Shown: positions 43,736 through 52,923 of the stretch, piece after piece
How positions within the stretch are numbered: position 1 is the stretch's first letter
How the letters are laid out: every line of letters starts with the position of its first letter
Assembly: GCA_934122385.1 (NCBI GenBank)
Contig: CAKOWP010000002.1
Coordinates: 1 to 64,000 of the forward strand
Source of the DNA: an uncultured Clostridia bacterium
GTDB taxonomy: Bacteria > Bacillota > Clostridia > TANB77 > CAG-508
Direction: 5' to 3'
Length of the DNA: 64,000 bases
Notes under the pieces: model-generated
Seen by the model: only the letters and a program-made list of their open reading frames with translations
What the model was told of the DNA's origin: nothing
The model's database searches: none
Translations under genes and position numbers: made by a program

Positions 43736-45229
43736 TTATTTTTTCATATTCAACATTCTTTCTAAATTAGTTATATATTCTTGTTTCTTTTCATTATCAT
43801 GTTTTAAATCAGAATAATACTGTTCTAAGTTCTTTATATATTTATCTTTGTTGTTTATTTCTTCTAAATATGATTTATTTTCATTTATTAGATTATCGAT
43901 TGCTTTTAAATTTTCTTTTTTATACATTGCATCATATATTTCCTCATCTAATATTCCTTCTCTTAACTTTTTATCAATTTCATTAAAGAATTCCTTATAT
44001 TTTAAAATATTTAATCTTTCCAGCAATTCATCTAAATTTATTTTACGAACTAAATCATATGAATTAATAACTGACCTATATATTATAAATTCAACTGGTA
44101 AATATTCTTTTTCCCATTCTTGGTCAAAAAATATAAATTTTTTATCTATATAAAAGCAGTTTTTAGATATCATATCCCAATAAGCATTTTTCATATAATT
44201 TAAATTTTTCATTAAATCTTCATCTGTTCTAAAAGTCAATTTATCATTGCATTGTTCATATTTTAAAGAATTTTTCAACAATATATTTTTTAAATCATTT
44301 AAAATATTTACTATTGCATTTATATCATCAATTTTTTCATATAATACTTCATCTAAAGTTGTTTCGTTTTTTATTAATTTGCTATATATTTTTCCATCTT
44401 TTTCATAATCTAATATTTCTATATTTTCATCCTTAACATTATGAATTATATTTGTCATATTTGCAATATGTTTATTTGCCTCTTCATTTGCTGGCAATTT
44501 TTCTACAACATTATCTTTTATTATTGTCATAAGTTGATATTGTTCTTTTCTGCAATTATTGAAAGATATATATTTTATATCATTTTTACTTTCATAATTT
44601 GATGCCTCCATAAAATATGAATTTGCAAATATATCAAGCATTTCTGGTGAAGTTGATATTACTGTTTTTAATACATTTTTTTCATCGAACACCTTTATTT
44701 CATCTTCAGAAATATCAGGATTATATTTGTCAATTTGTCCTTTTCCAATTTTAAAATTTTTATTTATAATTAGCTCAGCTGTTCTGTAGTTTGGAAAAGC
44801 ATAAAATATGTTATTAACATTCAAGTTATTATTTTCTATTTCATTTTCAATACAATTTATTGTTTTTATTTTGTTATTATCTTCCAGGCTTAAAACTCCA
44901 TTCTGTCTGTTTATATCATATTTACTCCAATTATTAATTCCTAAACCATTATTTCCTATAATTAATATTTTGCCGGTATCATTTAACATGTTTTTAACTA
45001 TCTTAATTATATTTTTATATCTTTCATATCCATATATTAAGATATAATCATATTTAAGGCTTTGTTCAATTTCTTCAATATCATTAATTACATTAACACT
45101 AATAAATTTTTTCCTTAATTCTTTTGTTATATAATTATTTATACCAATTTGAAGTATCGTTTTGTTATTATCAAAAGGATACCATTTGATTATATTTGAA
45201 TTAAATTTTTCTAATTTATCTTGATTCAC
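43736..45229 (-). CDS. Methyltransferase-like protein with coiled-coil C-terminus
   Basis: The protein has 497 residues. The first 130 resemble a class I methyltransferase core, with KTILQIGINNYIT in place of the glycine motif, YDYILIYGYERYKNIIKIV, and TGKILIIGNNGLGINNWS. The usual E/DxGxGxG is degenerate, so methyl transfer is uncertain. The middle has no match I recognise, and the last 60 residues form a coiled coil (EEINNKDKYIKNLEQYY). Such proteins often sit in rhamnan or O-antigen clusters as scaffold or chain-length partners. The start is GTG at 45229, defined by GGAGG 7 bases upstream. Confidence 0.55.
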   Translation of the reverse strand: MNQDKLEKFNSNIIKWYPFDNNKTILQIGINNYITKELRKKFISVNVINDIEEIEQSLKYDYILIYGYERYKNIIKIVKNMLNDTGKILIIGNNGLGINNWSKYDINRQNGVLSLEDNNKIKTINCIENEIENNNLNVNNIFYAFPNYRTAELIINKNFKIGKGQIDKYNPDISEDEIKVFDEKNVLKTVISTSPEMLDIFANSYFMEASNYESKNDIKYISFNNCRKEQYQLMTIIKDNVVEKLPANEEANKHIANMTNIIHNVKDENIEILDYEKDGKIYSKLIKNETTLDEVLYEKIDDINAIVNILNDLKNILLKNSLKYEQCNDKLTFRTDEDLMKNLNYMKNAYWDMISKNCFYIDKKFIFFDQEWEKEYLPVEFIIYRSVINSYDLVRKINLDELLERLNILKYKEFFNEIDKKLREGILDEEIYDAMYKKENLKAIDNLINENKSYLEEINNKDKYIKNLEQYYSDLKHDNEKKQEYITNLERMLNMKK

Positions 45230-45244
45230 TTACGTTCCTCCATT

Positions 45245-46147
45245 TTAAAAAATCTTAATATTTTGAACTCCATTAAACGCTAAGTAATTTACCTTAACTT
45301 TTAAATCTTCCATCCATTTTCTAGTTTCTTTTGTTGTCCAAGGTCCATCATCTTCAGTTCCGTACATATTGTTTTCCCATATTCTTTGTGTTGTTGGCCA
45401 CAAGCAAATTTCTGGTTTTACAATTTTATATAGCTCCTCTGTTGCTCCTGCTTGTCCATGATGTGCAACTTGAACAATATCAGCTCTTAGATTTTCACCT
45501 TGATTTTTTATTAATTTTTCACTACTTTCAGATCCTGTATCACCCAAAAACAAAATATCTTTCTGATTAACAGTAAATTTTATTACCATACTCGAATTAT
45601 TTATAGCATTTGTTGTTATTTCAGGATTTTTGATTCCCAATATTTTAGCTGTTACATTATCAATTCTTATTATATCATTTATTTGTGGTTCTATGATTTT
45701 TTCTTTTATTCTTTCTTGTTCTATTACAGGAAAAAACATATCTATATCTTCTTGTCTTGATGGTTCATTTTCTATATACCACTGTTTATCATTTACAGAC
45801 ATGTATATTTTTTCGATGTCTATATTTTCATTTTGTGATATAATTTCAAATGCTCCTGCATGGTCTGAATGTGGATGTGTTATAAACCAAGCATCTACTT
45901 TACTTCCATTATCTACTATATATTTTTCTAATTGTTCTGCATCATCTGTTGTTCCACCATCAATTATTATTATTTTTTCATTTATTGTTTTTATTGCATA
46001 TCCCATCATTTGTCTTGCTGAACACGGAGAAAATTCTGTTAATATTATATAATTATTTCTTCTTTTTATATAAAAAATACTAAATACTATGCATATTATT
46101 AATATTGTTATTATTGATATTTTTATAGACTTCTTTTTTTCTTTCAT
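45245..46147 (-). CDS. Exported metallo-beta-lactamase-fold hydrolase, ComEC-C-like
   Basis: The protein has 300 residues with an N-terminal membrane anchor at about 9-26. The MBL metal site THPHSDHAGAF is at about 89-99, followed by LFLGDTGSESSE at about 201-212 and VAHHGQAGATEE at about 227-238, as in the C-terminal domain of ComEC/Rec2. Substrates of such stand-alone exported hydrolases are unknown; cleavage of phosphodiester or teichoic polymers is possible in this setting. GGGGGA precedes the ATG. Confidence 0.8.
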   Translation of the reverse strand: MKEKKKSIKISIITILIICIVFSIFYIKRRNNYIILTEFSPCSARQMMGYAIKTINEKIIIIDGGTTDDAEQLEKYIVDNGSKVDAWFITHPHSDHAGAFEIISQNENIDIEKIYMSVNDKQWYIENEPSRQEDIDMFFPVIEQERIKEKIIEPQINDIIRIDNVTAKILGIKNPEITTNAINNSSMVIKFTVNQKDILFLGDTGSESSEKLIKNQGENLRADIVQVAHHGQAGATEELYKIVKPEICLWPTTQRIWENNMYGTEDDGPWTTKETRKWMEDLKVKVNYLAFNGVQNIKIF

Positions 46148-46212
46148 TTATACATTTATCCCCCTTTGAATATATAAAATTGATTTTTAATTTACAAAAT
46201 TACATTTTTTTA

Positions 46213-47529
46213 TTATAATTTTGTAACAGTAATATCAGAATCCAATCTATATAATCCAACGCAATCCTTATTTGATGTTATCTCTACCAATAGAGCATCA
46301 TATTTTCTACTTAAGACTTCTAATTCTCCATTTGCATTAAAGTGTGTACAACTAAAAGACAATGTATATTTATTTGGCGCTAAACTCAATTTTTGTCTAA
46401 ATTCTGCAATAGCAGTGTCACCTTTTTCAAACACACCAGTTACAATTTTTTCTTGAACTGTATTTGTTCCCATCATATCCAAGCCTTTAAAATCTTTTAC
46501 TGTCATTGTAAATATTGGATCTGTCACATTATCATGGAATACAACTTTTGATTTTAATACAACTTCCTTATCATTTTCAATTGATGTTAAAATATTTCCA
46601 TCTGTATCAAAAATACCAAAATCAATTAAATCTGCCTGTCCGTTTCCATATTCTATTATATTAGGATTTATTGTATAATTTTTCTTCCATTCACCTTGTG
46701 GGACATTAACAGCTTTTACATTTCTTATATCCTGCTCCTGTTTTAACTTTTCATTTTCTTCAAGTTTTTCTCTATCTTCGTCTAATTTAACAATTATTTT
46801 CTTATATTTTTCTACTCCACCTTTTACATCACCATCGTAAATTTTTTTACCACCATTTATAATTATTGCTCTAGTACAATTTCTTATAACATCTGTGACA
46901 TTATGAGTAACAAAAAGTATAGTTTTACCCTTTTCTTTAAATTGTTCAAACTTTTTAAAACATTTTAATTGAAATGCCATATCTCCAACTGATAACACCT
47001 CATCAACAATTAAAATATCTGGATCAACATTTATTGCGCATGCAAATGCTAATCTTGCAAACATTCCTGAAGAATATGTTTTTACTGGTTGATATAAATG
47101 GTCCCCTATATCAGCAAAATCTATTATATCTTGTTTTGTTGCTTCAATTTGTTCATTTGTTAATCCCATTACTTGTCCATGTTGATATATGTTTTCAATT
47201 CCTGTTAATTCTGAATTAAATGCTGCTCCTAATTCAAGTAATGAACTTATTTTTCCATTAACTTTAATTTCACCACTCGTTGGTGTAACAACACCTGTTA
47301 TCATTTTTAATAAAGTTGATTTTCCAGCTCCATTTTTTCCCAATATTCCAAGTACTTCGCCTTTTTTTAATTCTAGGTCAAGTCCATCAATCGCACTAAA
47401 TGTTTCATGGTTTTTATAAAATGGCAATACTGCTTCTAATAATCTTGCTTTTTTACTTGTATACATTTTGTAATCTTTTTTTAAATTTTTAATTTCAATT
47501 ATGTTTTCAGAATTTTCTTGTTTGGTCAT
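46213..47529 (-). CDS. Polysaccharide ABC exporter ATPase with sugar-binding tail (Wzt-like)
   Basis: The protein has about 438 residues. The ATPase domain shows Walker A GILGKNGAGKSTLLKMI at about 60-76, the signature YSSGMFARLAFA at about 145-156 and DPDILIVDEVLSVGD (Walker B) at about 163-177. From about residue 275 a beta-rich domain (VVLKSKVVFHDN, NKYTLSFSCTHFNANGE) matches the Wzt C-terminal domain that recognises the polymer end. The start is the ATG at 47529, with AAGGA about 9 bases upstream. It pairs with the permease at 48640; the two are separated by a GT2 gene. Confidence 0.93.
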   Translation of the reverse strand: MTKQENSENIIEIKNLKKDYKMYTSKKARLLEAVLPFYKNHETFSAIDGLDLELKKGEVLGILGKNGAGKSTLLKMITGVVTPTSGEIKVNGKISSLLELGAAFNSELTGIENIYQHGQVMGLTNEQIEATKQDIIDFADIGDHLYQPVKTYSSGMFARLAFACAINVDPDILIVDEVLSVGDMAFQLKCFKKFEQFKEKGKTILFVTHNVTDVIRNCTRAIIINGGKKIYDGDVKGGVEKYKKIIVKLDEDREKLEENEKLKQEQDIRNVKAVNVPQGEWKKNYTINPNIIEYGNGQADLIDFGIFDTDGNILTSIENDKEVVLKSKVVFHDNVTDPIFTMTVKDFKGLDMMGTNTVQEKIVTGVFEKGDTAIAEFRQKLSLAPNKYTLSFSCTHFNANGELEVLSRKYDALLVEITSNKDCVGLYRLDSDITVTKL

Positions 47530-47607
47530 TTTTTTCATTCCTTCCTTAGGGAGTAAAATTAATTATTTTTTTAATTCACAAATTTCTTTGTAAACTATAA
47601 TCTCATT

Positions 47608-48600
47608 TTATCTTTTCTTTAAAAGTTTTAATATTTTATATCTCAATGCAAATACTGGTTTTCCTAACAATGGCATATTCATTATAACAAAGTTCATCAT
47701 ATAATATTTAAAATTTTCTGTTTTATATAATTTGTGATAAATATTCCATTTTCTAAAGTTAAAGTTTTTCTTTCTTTCTACCATTTTAAAATATTCATAA
47801 GCTTCTGTATTTAATTTTTGGATATCTTTCGGAAATCTATCATTATTTTCTACATATGTTCCAAATACTCCAAGTTTTACATTTATAAAATGTGTTCTTA
47901 CCTGTTCTATTTTATCAAATCCATGAGATATTTTATTTGTACCAACTTGATTGTCTCCATGCTGTCTATATTTTATATATTTTTCAGGCATATATGCTAA
48001 TCTTCCATATATTCCAACCATTAATCCAATCCAGTAATCATGAATCAAAAACCTGGAATATGTAGGTAATGGTAATATTTTTTCAATAAATTTCTTTTTA
48101 GATATTACTGTACAACCTGTAACACAATTATACAAATAGTTAACTTTATAGCTATTTATATATTTTTCTATTTTTTTATTTAATAACATAAAATCTCCAA
48201 ATGATGGATATATAGTGTTTAAGTCTTGGTCAACTACCTCCAAGTCACCAAAAACCAAATCTGCATTTTTCCTTTTCAATGTTTCAACTGATTTTTCAAC
48301 TTTCTCTTCAAGCCACACATCATCTTGGTCTGAAAGCATATAAAATTCACTTTTTACTTGTTTTAATAAAAATTCTATATTTTTTACAACTCCTAAATTT
48401 TGTGATTGAAGATATAAAATTATTCTTTTATCTTTTTCTGCATATTTCTTTAATATATCTGGTGTACTATCTTTAGAGCAATCGTCTGATATAATTAGAT
48501 TAAAATTTTTATAAGTTTGATTTAATATACTTTCTATTTGTTCTGCTACATATTTCTCACCATTATAAGTAGCTAATAATATATCTACTTTTTCTTCCAT
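47608..48600 (-). CDS. Rhamnosyltransferase-like family 2 glycosyltransferase
   Basis: The 330-residue enzyme opens VDILLATYNGEKYVAEQIESI, then NLIISDDCSKDSTPDIL at about 34-50, FYMLSDQDDVWLEEKVEKS at about 89-107 (DQDDVW is the rhamnosyl/glucosyl-type DxD motif) and a C-terminal basic helix. It is paralogous to the gene at 52924. The ribosome binding site GGAGG (48632-48636) is 30 bases from the ATG, but an 8-bp hairpin lies between and would bring them close. The likely donor is dTDP-rhamnose from the rfb operon, by inference. Confidence 0.88.
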   Translation of the reverse strand: MEEKVDILLATYNGEKYVAEQIESILNQTYKNFNLIISDDCSKDSTPDILKKYAEKDKRIILYLQSQNLGVVKNIEFLLKQVKSEFYMLSDQDDVWLEEKVEKSVETLKRKNADLVFGDLEVVDQDLNTIYPSFGDFMLLNKKIEKYINSYKVNYLYNCVTGCTVISKKKFIEKILPLPTYSRFLIHDYWIGLMVGIYGRLAYMPEKYIKYRQHGDNQVGTNKISHGFDKIEQVRTHFINVKLGVFGTYVENNDRFPKDIQKLNTEAYEYFKMVERKKNFNFRKWNIYHKLYKTENFKYYMMNFVIMNMPLLGKPVFALRYKILKLLKKR

Positions 48601-48608
48601 TTTTCTAT

Positions 48609-48628
48609 GTATGATATATTTATCATAC
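48609..48628 (-). promoter_or_regulatory. Hairpin between Shine-Dalgarno and start codon
   Basis: GTATGATA and TATCATAC form a perfect 8-bp stem with a four-base loop. It lies between GGAGG (48632-48636) and the ATG at 48600. When folded, the effective spacing would be about 11 bases instead of about 31. Confidence 0.6.
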
Positions 48629-48639
48629 TTTCCTCCCTT

Positions 48640-49431
48640 TTATAATACATCTGCAAAATCTTTTTTATTTTTCTTAAATACATGGTTTCCCCATGCAAAC
48701 ATTAATATTGTTACTACCCAAAATACAATTGTATATATTCCATGATTTGCTGTTATAATGTTTCCACCCATAAATGCTTGTCTAAACCCTGTTACTAAAT
48801 ATGTAAATGGCATATATTGCATTATTTTTAATAGTGTTTGATGATTTGCAAGTGTTGTTAAACTCCAAACAACTGGTGTTGCCCAGAAAAATAATTGCAT
48901 TAATATTCCTAATAAATTTGAAAAATCTGGTACAAGTGTTGTTATTGCTGATGTTAATCTTGTAAATGCTATTATAAATGCATATGTAGCAAATACAATA
49001 TATACTATAATTAATAAATTTGGCACAAACTTAAATAATATGCATACTATTGTTGCAACCGCAAGTAAAAATATTGATACAAAACAACTTCCTATTAATG
49101 CTATAACGGGAATTACATCAACTGGAAATATTACTTTTTTAACTAGATAGCTATAATTTCTAATTGAACCACTTGCACTCATTATACTATCATTTAAGCA
49201 TTGCCATATTGCCATTCCAGGTAAAAACCATACAACATATGGTGCTCCACCTTCTCCTGGTGTTTGAAATATAAATTGAAATACAAATACATACATCATC
49301 ATAAATACAAATGGTTGTAAAAAACCCCATATACTGCCTAAACTTGTACTTGCAAATCTATTTTTAAAATCACTTTTTCCTAATTTCCATACTATTTTTT
49401 TATTATCCCATAATGTTTTAAAAAAATCCAT
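48640..49431 (-). CDS. Polysaccharide ABC exporter permease (Wzm/TagG-like)
   Basis: The 263-residue ABC-2 type permease has six helices. The N-terminal LGKSDFKNRFASTSLGSIWGFLQPFVFMM segment, VVWFLPGMAIWQCLND and SYLVKKVIFPVDVIPV are family hallmarks, and the PDFSNLLGILMQLFFWATPVVW segment is near residue 170. With the Wzt-like ATPase it exports an undecaprenyl-linked polymer. AGGAGAGAA precedes the ATG. Confidence 0.93.
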   Translation of the reverse strand: MDFFKTLWDNKKIVWKLGKSDFKNRFASTSLGSIWGFLQPFVFMMMYVFVFQFIFQTPGEGGAPYVVWFLPGMAIWQCLNDSIMSASGSIRNYSYLVKKVIFPVDVIPVIALIGSCFVSIFLLAVATIVCILFKFVPNLLIIVYIVFATYAFIIAFTRLTSAITTLVPDFSNLLGILMQLFFWATPVVWSLTTLANHQTLLKIMQYMPFTYLVTGFRQAFMGGNIITANHGIYTIVFWVVTILMFAWGNHVFKKNKKDFADVL

Positions 49432-49512
49432 ATTTTCTCTCCTATTCGCTATAAAAAATCTTCCTATATTTTATATTTAATTTGTTTTTTTGTCAATAAA
49501 AAAAGTAAAATA

Positions 49513-49535
49513 AGAGAGCCTTTTTCAAGCTCTCT
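49513..49535 (-). terminator. Terminator overlapping a stop codon
   Basis: AGAGAGC (49513-49519) and GCTCTCT (49529-49535) form a stem that is followed on the minus strand by TTATTTTACTTTTTT. The TAG stop of the 49534-50286 gene lies within the stem. It isolates that gene from the ABC permease gene. Confidence 0.7.
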
Positions 49536-50286
49536 ATAACAAATTTATTACACTTTCAAAAATTTCTTTATCATCCAATTGATTACTTTTATTTTCATTT
49601 ATAAAAATAATCATTTTATCATTATCTTCAAAATATTCATATGTTTGATATTTATCCATATTTTCAAAATTATAATCTAGAATTTCTCCTGTAATATCAT
49701 CTACAATATAGCAAACACTATTAACGTCCAAAATATAAAGTTTATTTCCATTAATTATATTTATAATTTTTTTGTCATAATCATTTATTTTTTGATTATC
49801 AGATATTTTCAAGTATCCATCATCATTAATTTCATATTTTGATTTAAACAATCCTGTATCATTTAAATATTTTTTTATTTTTTCTCTACTATTTTTTTCT
49901 ACCCAAATTCCATTGTTTGAAGGAATATTTTTCGAATATATATCATCTAGTTCTGAAGTTAATGGTTTACCATTTTTTATCATCCCGGTAAATGCAACCT
50001 TATATTTTAAACTAGGCTTAACCTGTAAAGTCTTTCTACCATCATATTCAGTTTCTACCTCATAAATATTGCTATCTCCAGTTTTTCCTGATTCTTGTTT
50101 TAATTCCTCAACATTAGTGTTTTCACTATATTCTATTTGATTTTTGTCAATATTAGTATAAATATTATTAATTGCAACAAAACCGTTACCATCGTATTTT
50201 TTATTATTATTTCTAGTCATTAAAAATATTATAAATACTACGATTATCATAATTGCTATACCAATAATTATTTGTTTTTTCTTCAT
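49534..50286 (-). CDS. Unknown membrane-anchored extracellular protein
   Basis: The protein has about 250 residues from the ATG at 50286 (MKKKQIIIG), which has AAAGGAA 9 bases upstream. A membrane anchor at about 5-23 is followed by an acidic and Asn/Lys-rich extracellular part with YEVETEYDGRKTLQVKP and KVAFTGMIKNGKP. The family is not recognised. It lies between a ChW enzyme and the exporter and has its own terminator, so it may be part of the same envelope programme. Confidence 0.6.
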   Translation of the reverse strand: MKKKQIIIGIAIMIIVVFIIFLMTRNNNKKYDGNGFVAINNIYTNIDKNQIEYSENTNVEELKQESGKTGDSNIYEVETEYDGRKTLQVKPSLKYKVAFTGMIKNGKPLTSELDDIYSKNIPSNNGIWVEKNSREKIKKYLNDTGLFKSKYEINDDGYLKISDNQKINDYDKKIINIINGNKLYILDVNSVCYIVDDITGEILDYNFENMDKYQTYEYFEDNDKMIIFINENKSNQLDDKEIFESVINLL

Positions 50287-50361
50287 ATTATCGTATTCCT
50301 TTCTCAATGTCAAATATCATCAAAACTCACATCTTAAACTACATATTTCAAATATTTTATT

Positions 50362-52806
50362 TTACATATTTCTAAGCATAGAAAGCGTTGCATTAATATA
50401 TCGTTGGCTAAATCTTTTGTCTAAAACTGATTGATGATTATTGACACCTGAATGTGGTAATTCAATTAATGCAGATTTTGCAGCACATCCATTTGCTCCT
50501 AAAGAATTTCTTGCCCAATTTATTAGGTAACCATCTCCATATCTTCCAATAGCAGAGCCATCGTTTTCTGGAAATTCATTTCTATAGAATGAGCACATTG
50601 TTGAATCTCCTATTAATTGTTGTGTCCATCCATGTAAATCAACTAACAATGTTTGACCATTTCTTGCTCTATTATTTACTAAAAAGTCTCTTAAATATTG
50701 TGATTCATATGCCTGGAATCCTTGTGTACCATTATAATTTCTACTATCTGTTCTTCTTGTATAATAACTTCCAACTTGCCAACATCTATTCAAATCTATT
50801 CCCTGTCCACCTGGTGCTTGACTAACTAATGTTGTTCTTCCCGGTCCATTGTGTGAATTTCCATGATTTAATCCATCTAGATTTATTCCTGGAAATATAT
50901 AAATAGTCCATTTATCTGATAAATCATAATCATTGCTATTTAATAATTGTTGATAAAAATCATTTGCAATTTGTACTAATTCAGAGCCATCACGCCACCA
51001 TAAATCTTCAAATCCATGTACTGCAAATGTTGCATAAAATACATTTGGGCCATTTCCCCATTTGTAATATTCCAAGTTGCTACCATTTGCATTTCCAACT
51101 GCTCTTAATCCTGTTACTCCGTATACACCTTTTGAATAGTTTATTTTATTTCTTACTGTAAATCTTCTTTCATATGATGATAATATTTTATTATTTTCAT
51201 CTAAAAGTTTTACAAGTAATGTATGATTTCCTATTGAATATTTAGAATAATCAACATCCATTTCAAATCCTGGATTTTGATTGTTTTTACTTTCATCTCC
51301 AAAGCCCTTCATTGTATTTAGTACATCTTGTCTTTGCGTTCTTTTCATTGTACTTATATCTAGCGGAGTTTCATCAATAAATACTTGCAATTTTGTGTTT
51401 GACTGCGTTGTCATTGTCCATCCTTTTAACTTTCCAACTTCATTAGGAATTTGATTTATTGGTAGGTCAATATCCATAGCTGATTTATTATTTTCAAATT
51501 TAGGAACAATTTTTATTTTAATTGCCTCTATTCTTCTACACAATCCGACGGTTCCAGCAGTTTCACCATCATAGCACCATTCCTGCCATCCAACATTTTC
51601 AACATGTGCGCTATACATAATAGAATATTCTTCTGTCCCTTCAAGTTTAAATTTAATTGCTTCTATTCTATAGCATTGTCCTTGTGTTCCTGCAACTTCA
51701 CCTTCATTTTTCCATCCTTGCCATCCTATTTCTTGCACATGTGCTTGATATTGTATTTTAACACCTTCTGGCATATTGATACCATTTACTTTTATTGCTT
51801 CCACTCTTAAGCATTGTCCTTGTGTTCCTGCAATTTCCGAATCTTTTTTTACGCCTTGCCATCCTATCTCTTGTACATGAGCCTGATATTGTACATGTAT
51901 CTGTCTATCTATTTGTATGTTTTTTGTGTATGACTGTAATATCTTGCCTTCTTTGGTCAATAATTCCAATTTTAAAGAATGTTTACCTTCTTTAAGTGAT
52001 GTAGTATCTATTTGAAAATCAAATCCCGGATTCTCATTTTCTTTTGCTGTTCCGACGCTTTGTTCTGATTTTATAATATCTTCTCTTTTTGTATAATTAA
52101 TATTTGTAATTTCAGAATCATCTAATGTTGCTTTTAATGTTGTTCCTTCTACATTTGCCATTTTCCATCCAGAAATATTTATTATTTTTGTATCATTATA
52201 ACATACATCTGGTATTGTAGATTCTACTTTCATTTTTCCTTTTTCTATTTTATTTGTAATTTTTATTTCTATAGCTTCTATTCTTTTACATTGCCCTGTT
52301 GTTCCAGCTATTTCACCATCATTCTTCCACTCTTGCCATCCTATATCTTCTATATGTGCCCTATAAGAAATACTATATTTTTCAGCATTTTCTAGTTTTA
52401 TTTTTAATGCCTCTATTCTATAGCATTTTCCTTGTGTTCCAGCTATTTCACCATCTTTTACCCAATCTTGCCATCCAATTTCTTGCACATGTGCTTGATA
52501 TTTTATAGATGCATTTGCTAAATTATTCAATTTTATTTTCATAGCTTCGACTCTTAAACATCTTCCAGTTGTCCCTGCTAATTCTCCATCTTTTTTTGAA
52601 AAGTCACTTTCCCAGCCAATGTCCTGGATATGTGTACTATATACAACACTTGGCTTTACTTCTTCAGTTTGATCATTTTTTTGTTCTTTCAAATCTTTAT
52701 CTATATCTTTGGCATATTGATTTCCCATACAACCTAATACAAGTGCAATCATTAATATACTTGACGATATCATTCTAAACAACTTTTCATTTTTAAAAAT
52801 TTTCAT
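50362..52806 (-). CDS. Secreted ChW-repeat protein with C-terminal M14 carboxypeptidase domain
   Basis: The protein has 814 residues. A signal segment at about 10-27 ends in VLGC, a weak lipobox. Three ChW repeats lie at about 53-185, an Ig-like domain (ISGWKMAN, NPGFDFQID) at about 195-295, three more ChW repeats to about 430, and a second Ig-like domain (LKGWTMTT, NPGFEMDVD) to about 555. The M14 zinc peptidase domain follows: TFAVHGFEDLWWRDG supplies HxxE, LLVDLHGWTQQ the third ligand and SALIELPHSG the catalytic glutamate. It is predicted to trim peptidoglycan stem peptides. AAGGGGGAAAA precedes the ATG. It shares its ChW-Ig-ChW scaffold with the protein at 30463. Confidence 0.9.
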   Translation of the reverse strand: MKIFKNEKLFRMISSSILMIALVLGCMGNQYAKDIDKDLKEQKNDQTEEVKPSVVYSTHIQDIGWESDFSKKDGELAGTTGRCLRVEAMKIKLNNLANASIKYQAHVQEIGWQDWVKDGEIAGTQGKCYRIEALKIKLENAEKYSISYRAHIEDIGWQEWKNDGEIAGTTGQCKRIEAIEIKITNKIEKGKMKVESTIPDVCYNDTKIINISGWKMANVEGTTLKATLDDSEITNINYTKREDIIKSEQSVGTAKENENPGFDFQIDTTSLKEGKHSLKLELLTKEGKILQSYTKNIQIDRQIHVQYQAHVQEIGWQGVKKDSEIAGTQGQCLRVEAIKVNGINMPEGVKIQYQAHVQEIGWQGWKNEGEVAGTQGQCYRIEAIKFKLEGTEEYSIMYSAHVENVGWQEWCYDGETAGTVGLCRRIEAIKIKIVPKFENNKSAMDIDLPINQIPNEVGKLKGWTMTTQSNTKLQVFIDETPLDISTMKRTQRQDVLNTMKGFGDESKNNQNPGFEMDVDYSKYSIGNHTLLVKLLDENNKILSSYERRFTVRNKINYSKGVYGVTGLRAVGNANGSNLEYYKWGNGPNVFYATFAVHGFEDLWWRDGSELVQIANDFYQQLLNSNDYDLSDKWTIYIFPGINLDGLNHGNSHNGPGRTTLVSQAPGGQGIDLNRCWQVGSYYTRRTDSRNYNGTQGFQAYESQYLRDFLVNNRARNGQTLLVDLHGWTQQLIGDSTMCSFYRNEFPENDGSAIGRYGDGYLINWARNSLGANGCAAKSALIELPHSGVNNHQSVLDKRFSQRYINATLSMLRNM

Positions 52807-52923
52807 TTGTTTTCCCCCTTATATTTATATATTTTTTACCTATATATCAGTAAAATTATATACATTTTATAATATGTGATTTTACATACAAATTAGTTTT
52901 TGTATATGTTTTGCATAAAAAAT

